Part shown: positions 54,130 through 62,239 of the stretch, piece by piece
How positions within the stretch are numbered: position 1 is the stretch's first letter
Layout: every line of letters starts with the position of its first letter
From: Streptomyces humidus
GTDB lineage: Bacteria; Actinomycetota; Actinomycetes; Streptomycetales; Streptomycetaceae
Length of the DNA: 64,000 nt
Reading direction: 5' to 3'
NCBI RefSeq assembly: GCF_014649655.1
Contig: NZ_BMTL01000017.1
Span: 1 to 64,000 of the forward strand
Program-made: the position numbers and the translations under genes
The notes under the pieces: model-generated
Told to the model about the DNA's origin: nothing
Seen by the model: only the letters and a program-made list of their open reading frames with translations
Database searches by the model: none

Positions 54130-55689
54130 ATCAACGCGTCCAGCCCTCCCGCTGCCGTCGAACTGCGCGGCATCACCAAGCGATTCCCCGGCGTCGTCGC
54201 CAACCGCGACATCGACATCACGGTCCGCACCGGCACAGTCCACGCCCTGTGCGGTGAGAACGGCGCCGGCAAGTCCACGCTGATGAAGATCCTCTACGGC
54301 ATGCAGCAGCCGGACGAGGGCACCATCACGGTGAACGGCGAGCGGGTCGTCTTCAGCAACCCCGCCGACGCCATCGCCCGCGGCATCGGCATGGTGCACC
54401 AGCACTTCATGCTCGCCGACAACCTCACCGTCCTGGAGAACATCGTTCTCGGCGCGGAGAAGCTCCACGGCATCGGCGCCAAGGCCCGTAAGAAGATCAA
54501 GGAGATCTCCGACGCCTACGGTCTGAACGTCCGGCCCGACGTGCTCCTGGAGGAGCTCGGCGTCGCCGACCGCCAGCGCGTGGAGATCCTCAAGGTCCTC
54601 TACCGCGGAGCCAAGACCCTCATCCTCGACGAGCCCACCGCCGTCCTCGTGCCGCAGGAGGTCGACGCCCTCTTCGGCAACCTGCGCGAGCTGAAGGCCG
54701 AGGGCCTCACGGTCATCTTCATCTCCCACAAGCTGGGCGAGGTGCTGTCCGTCGCCGACGAGATCACCGTCATCCGGCGCGGCACCACCGTCGGCACCGT
54801 GAAGCCGGCGGGCACCACCCCCAAGCAGCTCGCCGAGCTGATGGTCGGCAGCGAACTGCCCACACCGGAGACCGAGGAGTCCACGGTCACCGACGTCCCG
54901 CTGCTGAAGCTGGACGGACTGCACCTGACCCAGACGGACCTCGACGGCGTCCAGCGGATCATCCTCGACGCGATCTCCTTCACCATCCACAAGGGCGAGG
55001 TCCTCGGCATCGCCGGCGTGGAGGGCAACGGCCAGTCCGAGCTGGTCGAGGCGATCATGGGAATCCGCGACCCGGACGCCGGCGTCATCACCCTCGACGG
55101 CGCCGACATCTCGCGCTTGCCCACCCGCCGCCGCCGCGAGGCCGGCGTCGGCTACATCCCCGAGGACCGGCACCGCCACGGCCTGCTCCTCGAAGCGCCG
55201 CTGTGGGAGAACCGCATCCTCGGCCACGTCACCGAGAAGCCCAACTCCCACGGCCAGCTGCTCGACATCGGGGCCGCCCGCACCGACACCGAGCGCATCG
55301 TGCAGGCCTACGACGTCCGCACGCCCGGTATCGACGTGACCGCCGCCTCGCTCTCCGGCGGCAACCAGCAGAAGCTGATCGTCGGCCGCGAGATGAGCCA
55401 CGCGCCCAAGCTCCTCATCGCCGCCCACCCCACCCGCGGAGTGGACGTCGGCGCGCAGGCCGCCATCTGGGACCACATCCGCGAGGCCCGCCGCGAGGGT
55501 CTGGCCGTGCTGCTGATCTCCGCCGACCTGGACGAGCTCATCGGGCTCTCCGACACCCTGCGGGTGATGTACCGCGGCCGGCTGGTCGCCGACGCCGACC
55601 CCGCCACGATCACCCCCGAGGAGCTGGGCTCCGCCATGACGGGCGCGGCCACCGGCCACCTGGAGCACACAGAGGACGACGCCCGATGA
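54130..55689 (+). CDS. ABC transporter ATPase for nucleosides (two NBDs), apparent ATC start codon
   Basis: 519 residues with two nucleotide-binding domains. NBD1 has CGENGAGKST (Walker A) and LILDEPTAVL (Walker B). NBD2 has a degenerate Walker A (GVEGNGQSEL), a signature LSGGNQQK and LLIAAHPTRGVD, as in BMP/sugar class importers. Homologous sequence begins at residues NASSPPAAVELRGITKRFPG. The codon in front is ATC (54130-54132), and GAGGAG lies 8 nt before it. No ATG, GTG, TTG or CTG lies in frame between the ribosome-binding site and that point; the first ATG (54283) falls after Walker A. The 3' end overlaps permease 1 (ATGA). Confidence 0.85.
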   Translation: MNASSPPAAVELRGITKRFPGVVANRDIDITVRTGTVHALCGENGAGKSTLMKILYGMQQPDEGTITVNGERVVFSNPADAIARGIGMVHQHFMLADNLTVLENIVLGAEKLHGIGAKARKKIKEISDAYGLNVRPDVLLEELGVADRQRVEILKVLYRGAKTLILDEPTAVLVPQEVDALFGNLRELKAEGLTVIFISHKLGEVLSVADEITVIRRGTTVGTVKPAGTTPKQLAELMVGSELPTPETEESTVTDVPLLKLDGLHLTQTDLDGVQRIILDAISFTIHKGEVLGIAGVEGNGQSELVEAIMGIRDPDAGVITLDGADISRLPTRRRREAGVGYIPEDRHRHGLLLEAPLWENRILGHVTEKPNSHGQLLDIGAARTDTERIVQAYDVRTPGIDVTAASLSGGNQQKLIVGREMSHAPKLLIAAHPTRGVDVGAQAAIWDHIREARREGLAVLLISADLDELIGLSDTLRVMYRGRLVADADPATITPEELGSAMTGAATGHLEHTEDDAR

Positions 55690-56813
55690 ACAAGCTGACC
55701 AAGCGGATCGACAAGGAGCGGCTGCTCCTCGGCATCGCGGCACCGCTGCTGGCGCTCGTCGCCGCGATCGTCGTCACGGCCCTGGTGATCCTGGCCACCG
55801 GCAAGAACCCGGGCGCCGCCTTCAGCGACATGCTGACCTACGGCTCCGCCAGCGACAGCCAGGTCTACATCCTCAACAAGGCGACGACGTACTACCTGGC
55901 GGGCGTCGCGGTGGCCATCGGCTTCCGCATGAACCTGTTCAACATCGGCGTCGACGGCCAGTACCGGCTCGCCGCGTTCTTCGCCGCCGTCCTCGGCGGC
56001 GCGCTGACCACGCCCGGCTGGATCTCCATCCCGCTGATCATCCTGTGCGCCATGGCCACCGGCGCCGTGTGGGCGGGCATCGCCGGTGTCCTCAAGGTGA
56101 CCCGCGGGGTCAGCGAGGTCATCTCGACGATCATGCTCAACGCGATCGCCACCGCGATCATCGCCTACCTGCTGCAGCCCGGAAAGCTCGCCGAGCTGCA
56201 GAGCGGCGGCACGGTCATCTCCACCAAGCCGCTGCCGAAGTCCTCGTACTTCTTCAGCATCGACACCGGCCCCGCCGGAGTGCTGTGGGGCTTCATCGTC
56301 ATCGCCGTGCTCGTCGGCGTCGCGTACTGGTTCGTGCTCGGCCGCACCCGGTTCGGCTTCGACCTGCGCACGGTCGGCCAGTCCGAGAGCGCCGCCGCCG
56401 CGAGCGGTGTCTCCGTCAAGAAGATGATCGCCACCAGCATGGTCATCTCGGGTGCGGTGGCCGGCCTGATCGGCATGCCGACCCTGCTCAACGACAGCCA
56501 CCAGTTCAGCAACGACTTCCCCTCGGGCATCGGCTTCACCGGCATCGCGATCGCCCTGCTCGGCCGCAACAACCCGGTCGGCATCGCGCTCGGCGCGCTG
56601 CTCTGGGGCTTCCTGGAGCGCACGACCAACCACCTCGAGTTCGAGGGCTACGACAAGGAGATCCTCGGCGTCATCCAGGGCGTCATCGTCCTGTGCGTCG
56701 TCATCGCCTACGAGCTCGTGCGCCGCTACGGCCTCAAGCGTCAGCAGCAGCGGGTCGGCGCCGAACTCGCCGCCCAGGCCGCCGCCCCGACCCAGAAGCA
56801 GGAGGTGGCGTGA
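55686..56813 (+). CDS. Nucleoside ABC transporter permease 1
   Basis: A 375-residue membrane protein with about 8-9 helices of the BPD_transp_2 (branched-chain/ribose) class. FNIGVDGQYRLAAFFAA and RGVSEVISTIMLNAIA are conserved family segments, and GFTGIAIALLGRNNPVG contacts the ATPase. It starts at ATG 55686 overlapping the ATPase stop, and ends overlapping permease 2 (TGATG). Pairs with permease 2 to form the channel for nucleosides. Confidence 0.92.
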   Translation: MNKLTKRIDKERLLLGIAAPLLALVAAIVVTALVILATGKNPGAAFSDMLTYGSASDSQVYILNKATTYYLAGVAVAIGFRMNLFNIGVDGQYRLAAFFAAVLGGALTTPGWISIPLIILCAMATGAVWAGIAGVLKVTRGVSEVISTIMLNAIATAIIAYLLQPGKLAELQSGGTVISTKPLPKSSYFFSIDTGPAGVLWGFIVIAVLVGVAYWFVLGRTRFGFDLRTVGQSESAAAASGVSVKKMIATSMVISGAVAGLIGMPTLLNDSHQFSNDFPSGIGFTGIAIALLGRNNPVGIALGALLWGFLERTTNHLEFEGYDKEILGVIQGVIVLCVVIAYELVRRYGLKRQQQRVGAELAAQAAAPTQKQEVA

Positions 56814-58099
56814 TGACTGCCACGATGACCGACACGCCGCCGCCCGCGGCGCCCAAGGCGGACGCCCGGAACGGGCGGTCGGGCCGTTCGGCCGGCCAGA
56901 TCCTCATGATCGTCGCGGGCGCGCTGCTGCTCGTCGCCGCGGTCCGCGTCGCCACCGGCGCCAACCAGCTGACCTCCGACGGCCAGGTCTCCGCCGCCCT
57001 CGGCCTGGCGGTGCCCATCGGCCTCGCCGGCCTGGCGGGCCTGTGGTCCGAGCGGTCCGGCGTGGTCAACATCGGCCTCGAGGGCATGATGATCCTCGGC
57101 ACCTTCGGCGCCGGCTGGATCGGCTGGCAGTCCAACCCCTGGCTGGGCCTGCTGTGCGGCATCGGCTTCGGCGTCCTCGGCGGCCTGGTGCACGCCGTCG
57201 CGACCATCACCTTCGGCGTCGACCACATCGTCTCCGGTGTCGCCGTCAACCTGCTCGCGCTCGGCACCACGCAGTACCTCGCCAAGATCTTCTTCTCGGA
57301 GGGCAAGCCGGCCGAGGCGGGCGGCAACCCCAAGCAGTCCCCGCCCGTGGACTCGCTGCCCAACATCGACGTGCCGGGTGTCTCGGACGGCCTGCAGTCC
57401 CTCGAGAACCACCACTGGTTCCTGATCTCCGACGTCGCGGGCATCCTCGGCGGCCTGGTCACGAACCTGTCCGTGGTCACCCTCCTCGCCCTCCTGCTCT
57501 TCGTGGGCAGCTGGTGGCTGCTGTGGCGCACCCCGTTCGGCCTGCGGCTTCGCTCCTGCGGTGAGAACCCGGTCGCCGCGGAGTCCCTCGGCGTCAACGT
57601 CTACAAGTACAAGTACGCGGCCGTGGCCGTCTCCGGCGGCCTGGCCGGCCTCGGCGGCGCGTTCCTCGCCCTGGTCACCTCCCACACCTACCTGGAGGGC
57701 CAGACCGGCGGCCGCGGATACATCGGCCTCGCGGCCATGATCTTCGGCAACTGGCGGCCGGGCGGCCTGGCCATGGGCGCGGGCCTGTTCGGCTACTCCG
57801 ACGCGCTGCAGCTGCGCAACGGCGGCCAGACCGTCCACGCGCTGCTGCTCCTGCTGGTCGTGCTCCTCGTCGGGCTGGCGGGCTGGAAGCTGTACCGCAA
57901 GGCGCACTGGCAGGGCGGGACCTGCCTCATCGTGGCCGCGCTCGTCCTGCTCTGGTACCTGTTCACCGACGAGGTCCCCAGCGACTTCGTGGGCGCCACC
58001 CCGTACGTCGTCACGCTGCTGGTGCTGTCGCTGTCCGCACAGCGGCTGCGCATGCCCAAGGCGGACGGCATGCGCTACCGGAAGGGCCAGGGCAAGTGA
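56813..58099 (+). CDS. Nucleoside ABC transporter permease 2
   Basis: A 428-residue paralogue of permease 1, with 9-10 helices. NIGLEGMMILGTFGAGW and RGYIGLAAMIFGNWRPGG are the conserved segments. It carries a longer central loop (about 160-195, Pro/Asn/Asp rich) and a C-terminal extension with two extra helices. The ATG at 56813 follows GGAGG. The stop overlaps the cytidine deaminase start (GTGA), linking uptake to salvage. Confidence 0.92.
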   Translation: MTATMTDTPPPAAPKADARNGRSGRSAGQILMIVAGALLLVAAVRVATGANQLTSDGQVSAALGLAVPIGLAGLAGLWSERSGVVNIGLEGMMILGTFGAGWIGWQSNPWLGLLCGIGFGVLGGLVHAVATITFGVDHIVSGVAVNLLALGTTQYLAKIFFSEGKPAEAGGNPKQSPPVDSLPNIDVPGVSDGLQSLENHHWFLISDVAGILGGLVTNLSVVTLLALLLFVGSWWLLWRTPFGLRLRSCGENPVAAESLGVNVYKYKYAAVAVSGGLAGLGGAFLALVTSHTYLEGQTGGRGYIGLAAMIFGNWRPGGLAMGAGLFGYSDALQLRNGGQTVHALLLLLVVLLVGLAGWKLYRKAHWQGGTCLIVAALVLLWYLFTDEVPSDFVGATPYVVTLLVLSLSAQRLRMPKADGMRYRKGQGK

Positions 58100-58497
58100 C
58101 CGCGCGGTCCGGCGTCGACTGGGCGGTGCTGCGCGAGCTGGCCCGCGAGGCCATGTCCCACGCGTACGCCCCCTACTCGGGCTACTCCGTCGGGGTCGCC
58201 GCCCTGGTCGACGACGGGCGCACGGTCACCGGCTGCAACGTCGAGAACGCGTCCTACGGTCTCGGCCTGTGCGCCGAGTGCGGGCTGGTCTCGGAGCTGC
58301 AGCGGACCGGCGGCGGCCGGCTGACGCACTTCACGTGCGTCGACGGGCAGGGCGAGATCCTCGTCCCGTGCGGCCGCTGCCGGCAGCTGCTCTACGAGTT
58401 CGGGGGCCCCGACCTGCTCCTGGAGACCCCGGCGGGCATCCTGCCGCTGTCCGAGATGCTGCCCCAGGCCTTCGGCCCGGACCATCTCACCAAGTAA
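58096..58497 (+). CDS. cdd: Cytidine deaminase
   Basis: A 133-residue zinc enzyme turning cytidine or deoxycytidine into uridine or deoxyuridine. GCNVENASYGLGLCAE (Cys59, Glu61) and PCGRC (Cys92, Cys95) form the zinc/proton-transfer site of the small tetrameric class. GTG start at 58096 overlapping the permease stop. It acts directly on nucleosides brought in by the transporter and feeds thymidine phosphorylase downstream. A large hairpin lies between it and deoA. Confidence 0.94.
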   Translation: MTARSGVDWAVLRELAREAMSHAYAPYSGYSVGVAALVDDGRTVTGCNVENASYGLGLCAECGLVSELQRTGGGRLTHFTCVDGQGEILVPCGRCRQLLYEFGGPDLLLETPAGILPLSEMLPQAFGPDHLTK

Positions 58498-58505
58498 CTC
58501 CCGTG

Positions 58506-58548
58506 CGGCCCCTGGCGAGTTGTTCGAACGACTCGCTCCGAGGGGCCG
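58506..58548 (+). terminator. Large hairpin between cdd and deoA
   Basis: An outer stem CGGCCCCT (58506-58513) with AGGGGCCG (58541-58548) encloses an inner near-perfect palindrome GCGAGTTGTTCGAACGACTC (58515-58534 and on to 58536). It may act as an attenuator or an RNA-processing site that separates deoA expression from the transporter genes. Confidence 0.6.
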
Positions 58549-58583
58549 TGCGGCTTCTGGAACACTCGGAAGGAAGCCAAGCC

Positions 58584-59867
58584 ATGGCCATGGACGCCAT
58601 CTCCGTCATCCGCACCAAGCGGGACCGCGGCGAGCTCAGCGACGAGCAGATCGACTGGGTCATCGACGCGTACACCCGCGGGGAGGTCGCCGACGAGCAG
58701 ATGTCCGCGCTCGCGATGGCCATCCTCCTCAACGGGATGAACCGCCGGGAGATCGCGCGCTGGACCGCCGCGATGATCGCCTCCGGCGAGCGCATGGAGT
58801 TCTCCTCCCTGTCCCGCCCGACGGCCGACAAGCACTCCACGGGCGGCGTCGGCGACAAGATCACCCTCCCGCTGGCGCCTCTGGTGGCGGCCTGCGGAGC
58901 GGCCGTCCCGCAGCTCTCCGGCCGGGGCCTCGGCCACACCGGCGGCACGCTGGACAAGCTGGAGTCGATCCCCGGCTGGCGGGCGCTGCTCTCCAACGAG
59001 GAGATGCTGTCGGTGCTGGACGGCACGGGCGCGGTGATCTGCGCGGCGGGCGACGGCCTGGCCCCGGCCGACAAGAAGCTCTACGCGCTGCGGGACGTGA
59101 CCGGCACGGTGGAGGCGATCCCGCTGATCGCCTCGTCGATCATGTCGAAGAAGATCGCGGAGGGCACGGGCTCGCTGGTCCTGGACGTCAAGGTCGGCAC
59201 CGGCGCGTTCATGAAGACGACGGCCGACGCGCGTGAGCTGGCGTCCACGATGGTCGGCCTGGGCACCGACCACGGGGTGAGGACCGTCGCGCTGCTGACG
59301 GACATGTCCACCCCGCTCGGCCTCACGGCAGGCAACGCCCTGGAGGTCCGCGAGTCGGTCGAGGTCCTCGCCGGCGGCGGCCCGGCGGACGTCGTGGAGC
59401 TGACGATCGCGCTGGCCCGGGAGATGCTCGACGCGGCCGGCGTGAAGGACGCGGACCCGGCGAAGGCCCTGGCCGACGGCTCGGCCATGGACGTATGGCG
59501 GCGCATGATCGCCGCCCAGGGCGGCGACCCCGACGCGCCGCTGCCCACGTCGAAGGAACAGCACGTGATCAAGGCCCCGTCCTCGGGGGTCCTGACCCGC
59601 CTCGACGCCTACGGCGTCGGCGTCGCCGCCTGGCGCCTCGGCGCGGGCCGGGCCCGCAAGGAGGACCCCGTGCAGGCGGGCGCGGGCGTCGAGCTGCACG
59701 CCAAGCCCGGCGACACGGTCACCGCCGGCCAGCCCCTGCTCACCCTGCACACCGACACCCCGGAGCGCTTCGAGTACGCCCTCCAGGCCGTCGAGGGCGC
59801 GTACGACGTCGAGGCCCCCGGAACCGCGTTCACCGCCTCCCCGGTCGTGCTGGAGCGCATCGCCTGA
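58584..59867 (+). CDS. deoA: Thymidine phosphorylase
   Basis: A 427-residue protein (type II nucleoside phosphorylase) cleaving thymidine or deoxyuridine with phosphate. DKHSTGGVGDKITLPLAPL and SGRGLGHTGGTLDKLESIPG form the phosphate and base sites; KKIAEGTGSLVLDVKVGTGAFMK is the conserved signature. The ATG at 58584 has GGAAGG upstream; an ATG two codons later is possible. It is the last gene of the uptake-salvage set and is followed by a strong terminator. Confidence 0.95.
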   Translation: MAMDAISVIRTKRDRGELSDEQIDWVIDAYTRGEVADEQMSALAMAILLNGMNRREIARWTAAMIASGERMEFSSLSRPTADKHSTGGVGDKITLPLAPLVAACGAAVPQLSGRGLGHTGGTLDKLESIPGWRALLSNEEMLSVLDGTGAVICAAGDGLAPADKKLYALRDVTGTVEAIPLIASSIMSKKIAEGTGSLVLDVKVGTGAFMKTTADARELASTMVGLGTDHGVRTVALLTDMSTPLGLTAGNALEVRESVEVLAGGGPADVVELTIALAREMLDAAGVKDADPAKALADGSAMDVWRRMIAAQGGDPDAPLPTSKEQHVIKAPSSGVLTRLDAYGVGVAAWRLGAGRARKEDPVQAGAGVELHAKPGDTVTAGQPLLTLHTDTPERFEYALQAVEGAYDVEAPGTAFTASPVVLERIA

Positions 59868-59914
59868 CCTGGCCCGCGGTCGCAGGCCGACGGCGTCACA
59901 GCCCCCTTTCGGGT

Positions 59915-59948
59915 GAACGGGATCGGTGGACCGCCACCGGTCCCGTTC
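59915..59948 (+). terminator. Terminator after deoA
   Basis: GAACGGGATCGGTGG (59915-59929), loop ACCG, CCACCGGTCCCGTTC (59934-59948): a 15-bp stem with a single wobble pair. Confidence 0.85.
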
Positions 59949-59988
59949 GGCATGCTGGACTCGGTGACGCACCGACAAGGAGACCGCC

Positions 59989-60582
59989 ATGAGCGCACTC
60001 ACGGTCGACCACTCGGCGGCCGAAGGCCACGAGTGGGACGGCCTCGTCCGGATCTGGCAGGAGACGGACGCGCCCGAGGGCTGCAAGGTGGAGATCATCG
60101 AGGGGATCGTCACCGTGGCACCACCGCCGTCCAACGCCCACAACGACATCGCAGACCAAGTGCAGCGAGAGCTGTATCAGGTGATCCCACGGGAGTGGGG
60201 CGTCTACCAGACGCTGGGCGCTGCAGTGCCCTCACGTGAGGGGCTCTACATCCCGGACATCGCGGTGGCGCCGAAGGAGGTCCTGCGGACGGAGACCGGC
60301 AACTGCATTCCCGCATCCGCGGCCGAGCTGATCGTCGAGATCACCTCCAAGGCCAACGCGAGCAACGACCGCATCAAGAAGGCCGCCGGCTATGCCCAAG
60401 CCGGTGTCCCGTTGTACCTCCTCATCGACGGTTGGGCGCCGGGGGGACCGACGGTCATCCTGTACGGGGAGCCCCACGGGGACGTCTACCGTGTCCTGTG
60501 GGCAGGCAAGTTCGGTGACACCGTCGAGCTGCCCGAGCCGTTCGGGCTGGAGCTGGACACCGGCGAGTTCCCGGCCGGCTAG
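59989..60582 (+). CDS. Uma2-family putative endonuclease, second copy
   Basis: A 197-residue Uma2/DUF820 protein. CKVEIIEGIVTVAPPP, LYIPDIAVAPKE, ELIVEITSKAN and KKAAGYAQAGVPLYLLID form the PD-(D/E)XK-like core, with Asp in PDIAV, Glu in VEITS and Lys residues following. The ATG at 59989 has AAGGAGA upstream. Function unproven. A short hairpin (CCCC-ACTG-CGGGG, about 60602-60615) lies after the stop. It shares only core motifs with the Uma2 gene at 23803. Confidence 0.85.
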   Translation: MSALTVDHSAAEGHEWDGLVRIWQETDAPEGCKVEIIEGIVTVAPPPSNAHNDIADQVQRELYQVIPREWGVYQTLGAAVPSREGLYIPDIAVAPKEVLRTETGNCIPASAAELIVEITSKANASNDRIKKAAGYAQAGVPLYLLIDGWAPGGPTVILYGEPHGDVYRVLWAGKFGDTVELPEPFGLELDTGEFPAG

Positions 60583-60624
60583 CCATACCGATGAGTTGAG
60601 CCCCACTGCGGGGTCTTATGGCAC

Positions 60625-60978
60625 GTGGACCCCACTACACCCCCCGTGCTCACCCTGACCGGCCCGGTCGCCCGAGGACAGGCGGCCGGGCTGGACGACA
60701 TCGTGTTCGCGCTGCTGGACGGCGTCGACGACGGGGTCGTCGTCTGCGACGTCGCCGGGATCGGGCCGCCGGGGCTGGCCGTCGTCGATCTGCTGGCCCG
60801 GCTGCAGCTTGCCGCCCGGCGGGCCGGCGGGCGGATACGGCTGCGGGCCCCCGATCCCGCGCTACGCGCCCTGCTCCACCTCGTCGGGCTCCCCGTCGAG
60901 GTGGAGGGGGAGGCCGAAGAGGGGGAACCAGCGCTGGGTGTCGAGGTAGAAGTGGAACCCGGTGAGGCGGCCCTCTGA
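60625..60978 (+). CDS. STAS-domain protein overlapping the convergent sigma gene
   Basis: A 117-residue protein. VLTLTGPVARGQAAGLDDIVFALL and VVVCDVAGIGPPGLAVVDLLARLQLAARRAGG correspond to the beta-alpha layout of STAS (anti-anti-sigma-like) domains, but the usual phospho-serine DSSG segment reads IGPPGLAV, so it lacks that serine. The last 39 codons lie antisense to the sigma gene and encode a Glu/Val/Gly-rich tail that may be an accident of the overlap. The start is GTG 60625 without a clear ribosome-binding site. Confidence 0.65.
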   Translation: MDPTTPPVLTLTGPVARGQAAGLDDIVFALLDGVDDGVVVCDVAGIGPPGLAVVDLLARLQLAARRAGGRIRLRAPDPALRALLHLVGLPVEVEGEAEEGEPALGVEVEVEPGEAAL

Positions 60979-61878
60979 GATCTCCAGGACCTGGATCGCC
61001 CAGGGGGCGTGACCGCCCTTCTCCGGGTCCGGCTTGTACTGCGCGAAGCCCGGCAGGCCGTTGACCTGGACCGGCAGCAGCCGCGAGCCCTCGCAGGCGG
61101 AGCCCAACGTGGTCATGAAGCCGGTGATGTCGTCATGCCCGGTCAGCCACAGGTCGAACGGCGGCATCGTCATGACGGCGTCCTCGTGCAGCAGGGCCGT
61201 CAGCGCCGCCATGTCATAGCCCTCGAAGGCCGCCACATACCGTTCGAGGAGCTTCTGCTGTTCCTCGTCCAGCGGGTCCGACACCGCCGCGTCCGCGCCG
61301 GCGGCCTTCTGCTCGGACAGGGTCGCCCGCGCCCGCTGGAGCGCGCTGTTGACCGAGGCGACCGAGGTGTCGAGCAGCTCGGCGACCTCGCTCGCCCGCC
61401 ACGCCAGCACCTCCCGCAGGATCAGCACCGCCCGCTGCTTGGGCGGGAGCTGCTGGAGCGCGGCCATGAACGCCAGGCGCACCGACTCCTTGGCCACGGC
61501 CGCATCGGCCGGGTCCTCCACCGTGGGCAGCACGCGGGCGTCGGGCATCGGCTCCAGCCAGGTGTGGTCGGGGCGGGGCGAGAGCGCGGCCCGGGCGAGC
61601 GGGGTGGAGTCGGAGAGGTCCATCGGGCGGGCCCGCTTGTTGCCGGCCGTCAGCATGTCCAGGCAGACGTTGGTGGCGATCCGGTACAGCCAGGAGCGCA
61701 GACTGGAGCGGCCCTCGAACTTGTCGTAACTGCGCCACGCGCGCACCAGGGTGTCCTGGACGGCGTCCTCCGCCTCGAAGGAGGAGCCGAGCATGCGGTA
61801 GCAGTAGCCGGTCAGCTCGGTCCGGTACTTCTCCAGTGCGACGTCGAGGTCAGTCGTCGTCGCCGTGCTGTTGCCCAT
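60862..61878 (-). CDS. SigG/SigJ-like ECF sigma factor with C-terminal SnoaL-like domain
   Basis: A 338-residue protein. Sigma region 2: YCYRMLGSSFEAEDAVQDTLVRAWRSYDKFEGRSSLRSWLYRIATNVCLD. Region 4: LPPKQRAVLILREVLAWRASEVAELLDTSVASVNSALQRAR. The C-terminal 130 residues (ERYVAAFEGYDMAALTALLHEDAVMTMPP onward) form an NTF2/SnoaL-like domain. In such ECF groups this domain regulates the sigma factor and no classical anti-sigma gene is required. The ATG at 61878 has GGGTGGGTGG upstream. The 3' end overlaps the STAS gene by 117 bp on the opposite strand. Confidence 0.9.
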   Translation of the reverse strand: MGNSTATTTDLDVALEKYRTELTGYCYRMLGSSFEAEDAVQDTLVRAWRSYDKFEGRSSLRSWLYRIATNVCLDMLTAGNKRARPMDLSDSTPLARAALSPRPDHTWLEPMPDARVLPTVEDPADAAVAKESVRLAFMAALQQLPPKQRAVLILREVLAWRASEVAELLDTSVASVNSALQRARATLSEQKAAGADAAVSDPLDEEQQKLLERYVAAFEGYDMAALTALLHEDAVMTMPPFDLWLTGHDDITGFMTTLGSACEGSRLLPVQVNGLPGFAQYKPDPEKGGHAPWAIQVLEISEGRLTGFHFYLDTQRWFPLFGLPLHLDGEPDEVEQGA

Positions 61879-62239
61879 CGTCCACCCACCCCTGTGGCCG
61901 TCCTGTCGCGCGTCTTCGCGCCCAGCACTTCGGAAGCTACCGCAGCCCACTGACAACGGCCTGCCGAGCCGACGTAAGTGCAGGTGGGAGGCCATATGCG
62001 GGCCCGCTCGGGCCGGCTGCCGCACCGACATCAGCGGATGCCCGGCGGACCGGCGTTCCGTCCTCGGCGGCGTCTCCCGGGCGGGGCGCCGGCACCCCGC
62101 CCGGGAGGGAACGGCCAGGAGACGCGGAGGCCAGGACGTCAGGACGTCTGGAGGCCAGGAGGTCGTGAAGCCGGGGGGAGGCCAGTGGGCTGTGAGGCCG
62201 GGGGGAGGCCAGTGGGCTGTGAGGCCGTGAGGCACGAGC
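61879..62239. other. Intergenic region with terminator hairpin and tandem repeat
   Basis: CTCCCGGGCGGGG (62074-62086) and CCCCGCCCGGGAG (62095-62107) form a perfect 13-bp stem, a probable terminator for the MFS gene on the minus strand. A 27-bp unit is tandemly repeated twice (62170-62196 and 62197-62223), both copies identical. The sigma gene promoter should lie at 61885-61950. No gene seen. Confidence 0.65.

Noticed and set aside
54283-55689. ATPase starting at the first ATG
   Set aside because: This would cut off the first strand and Walker A of NBD1; homology and a ribosome-binding site support a start at 54130.
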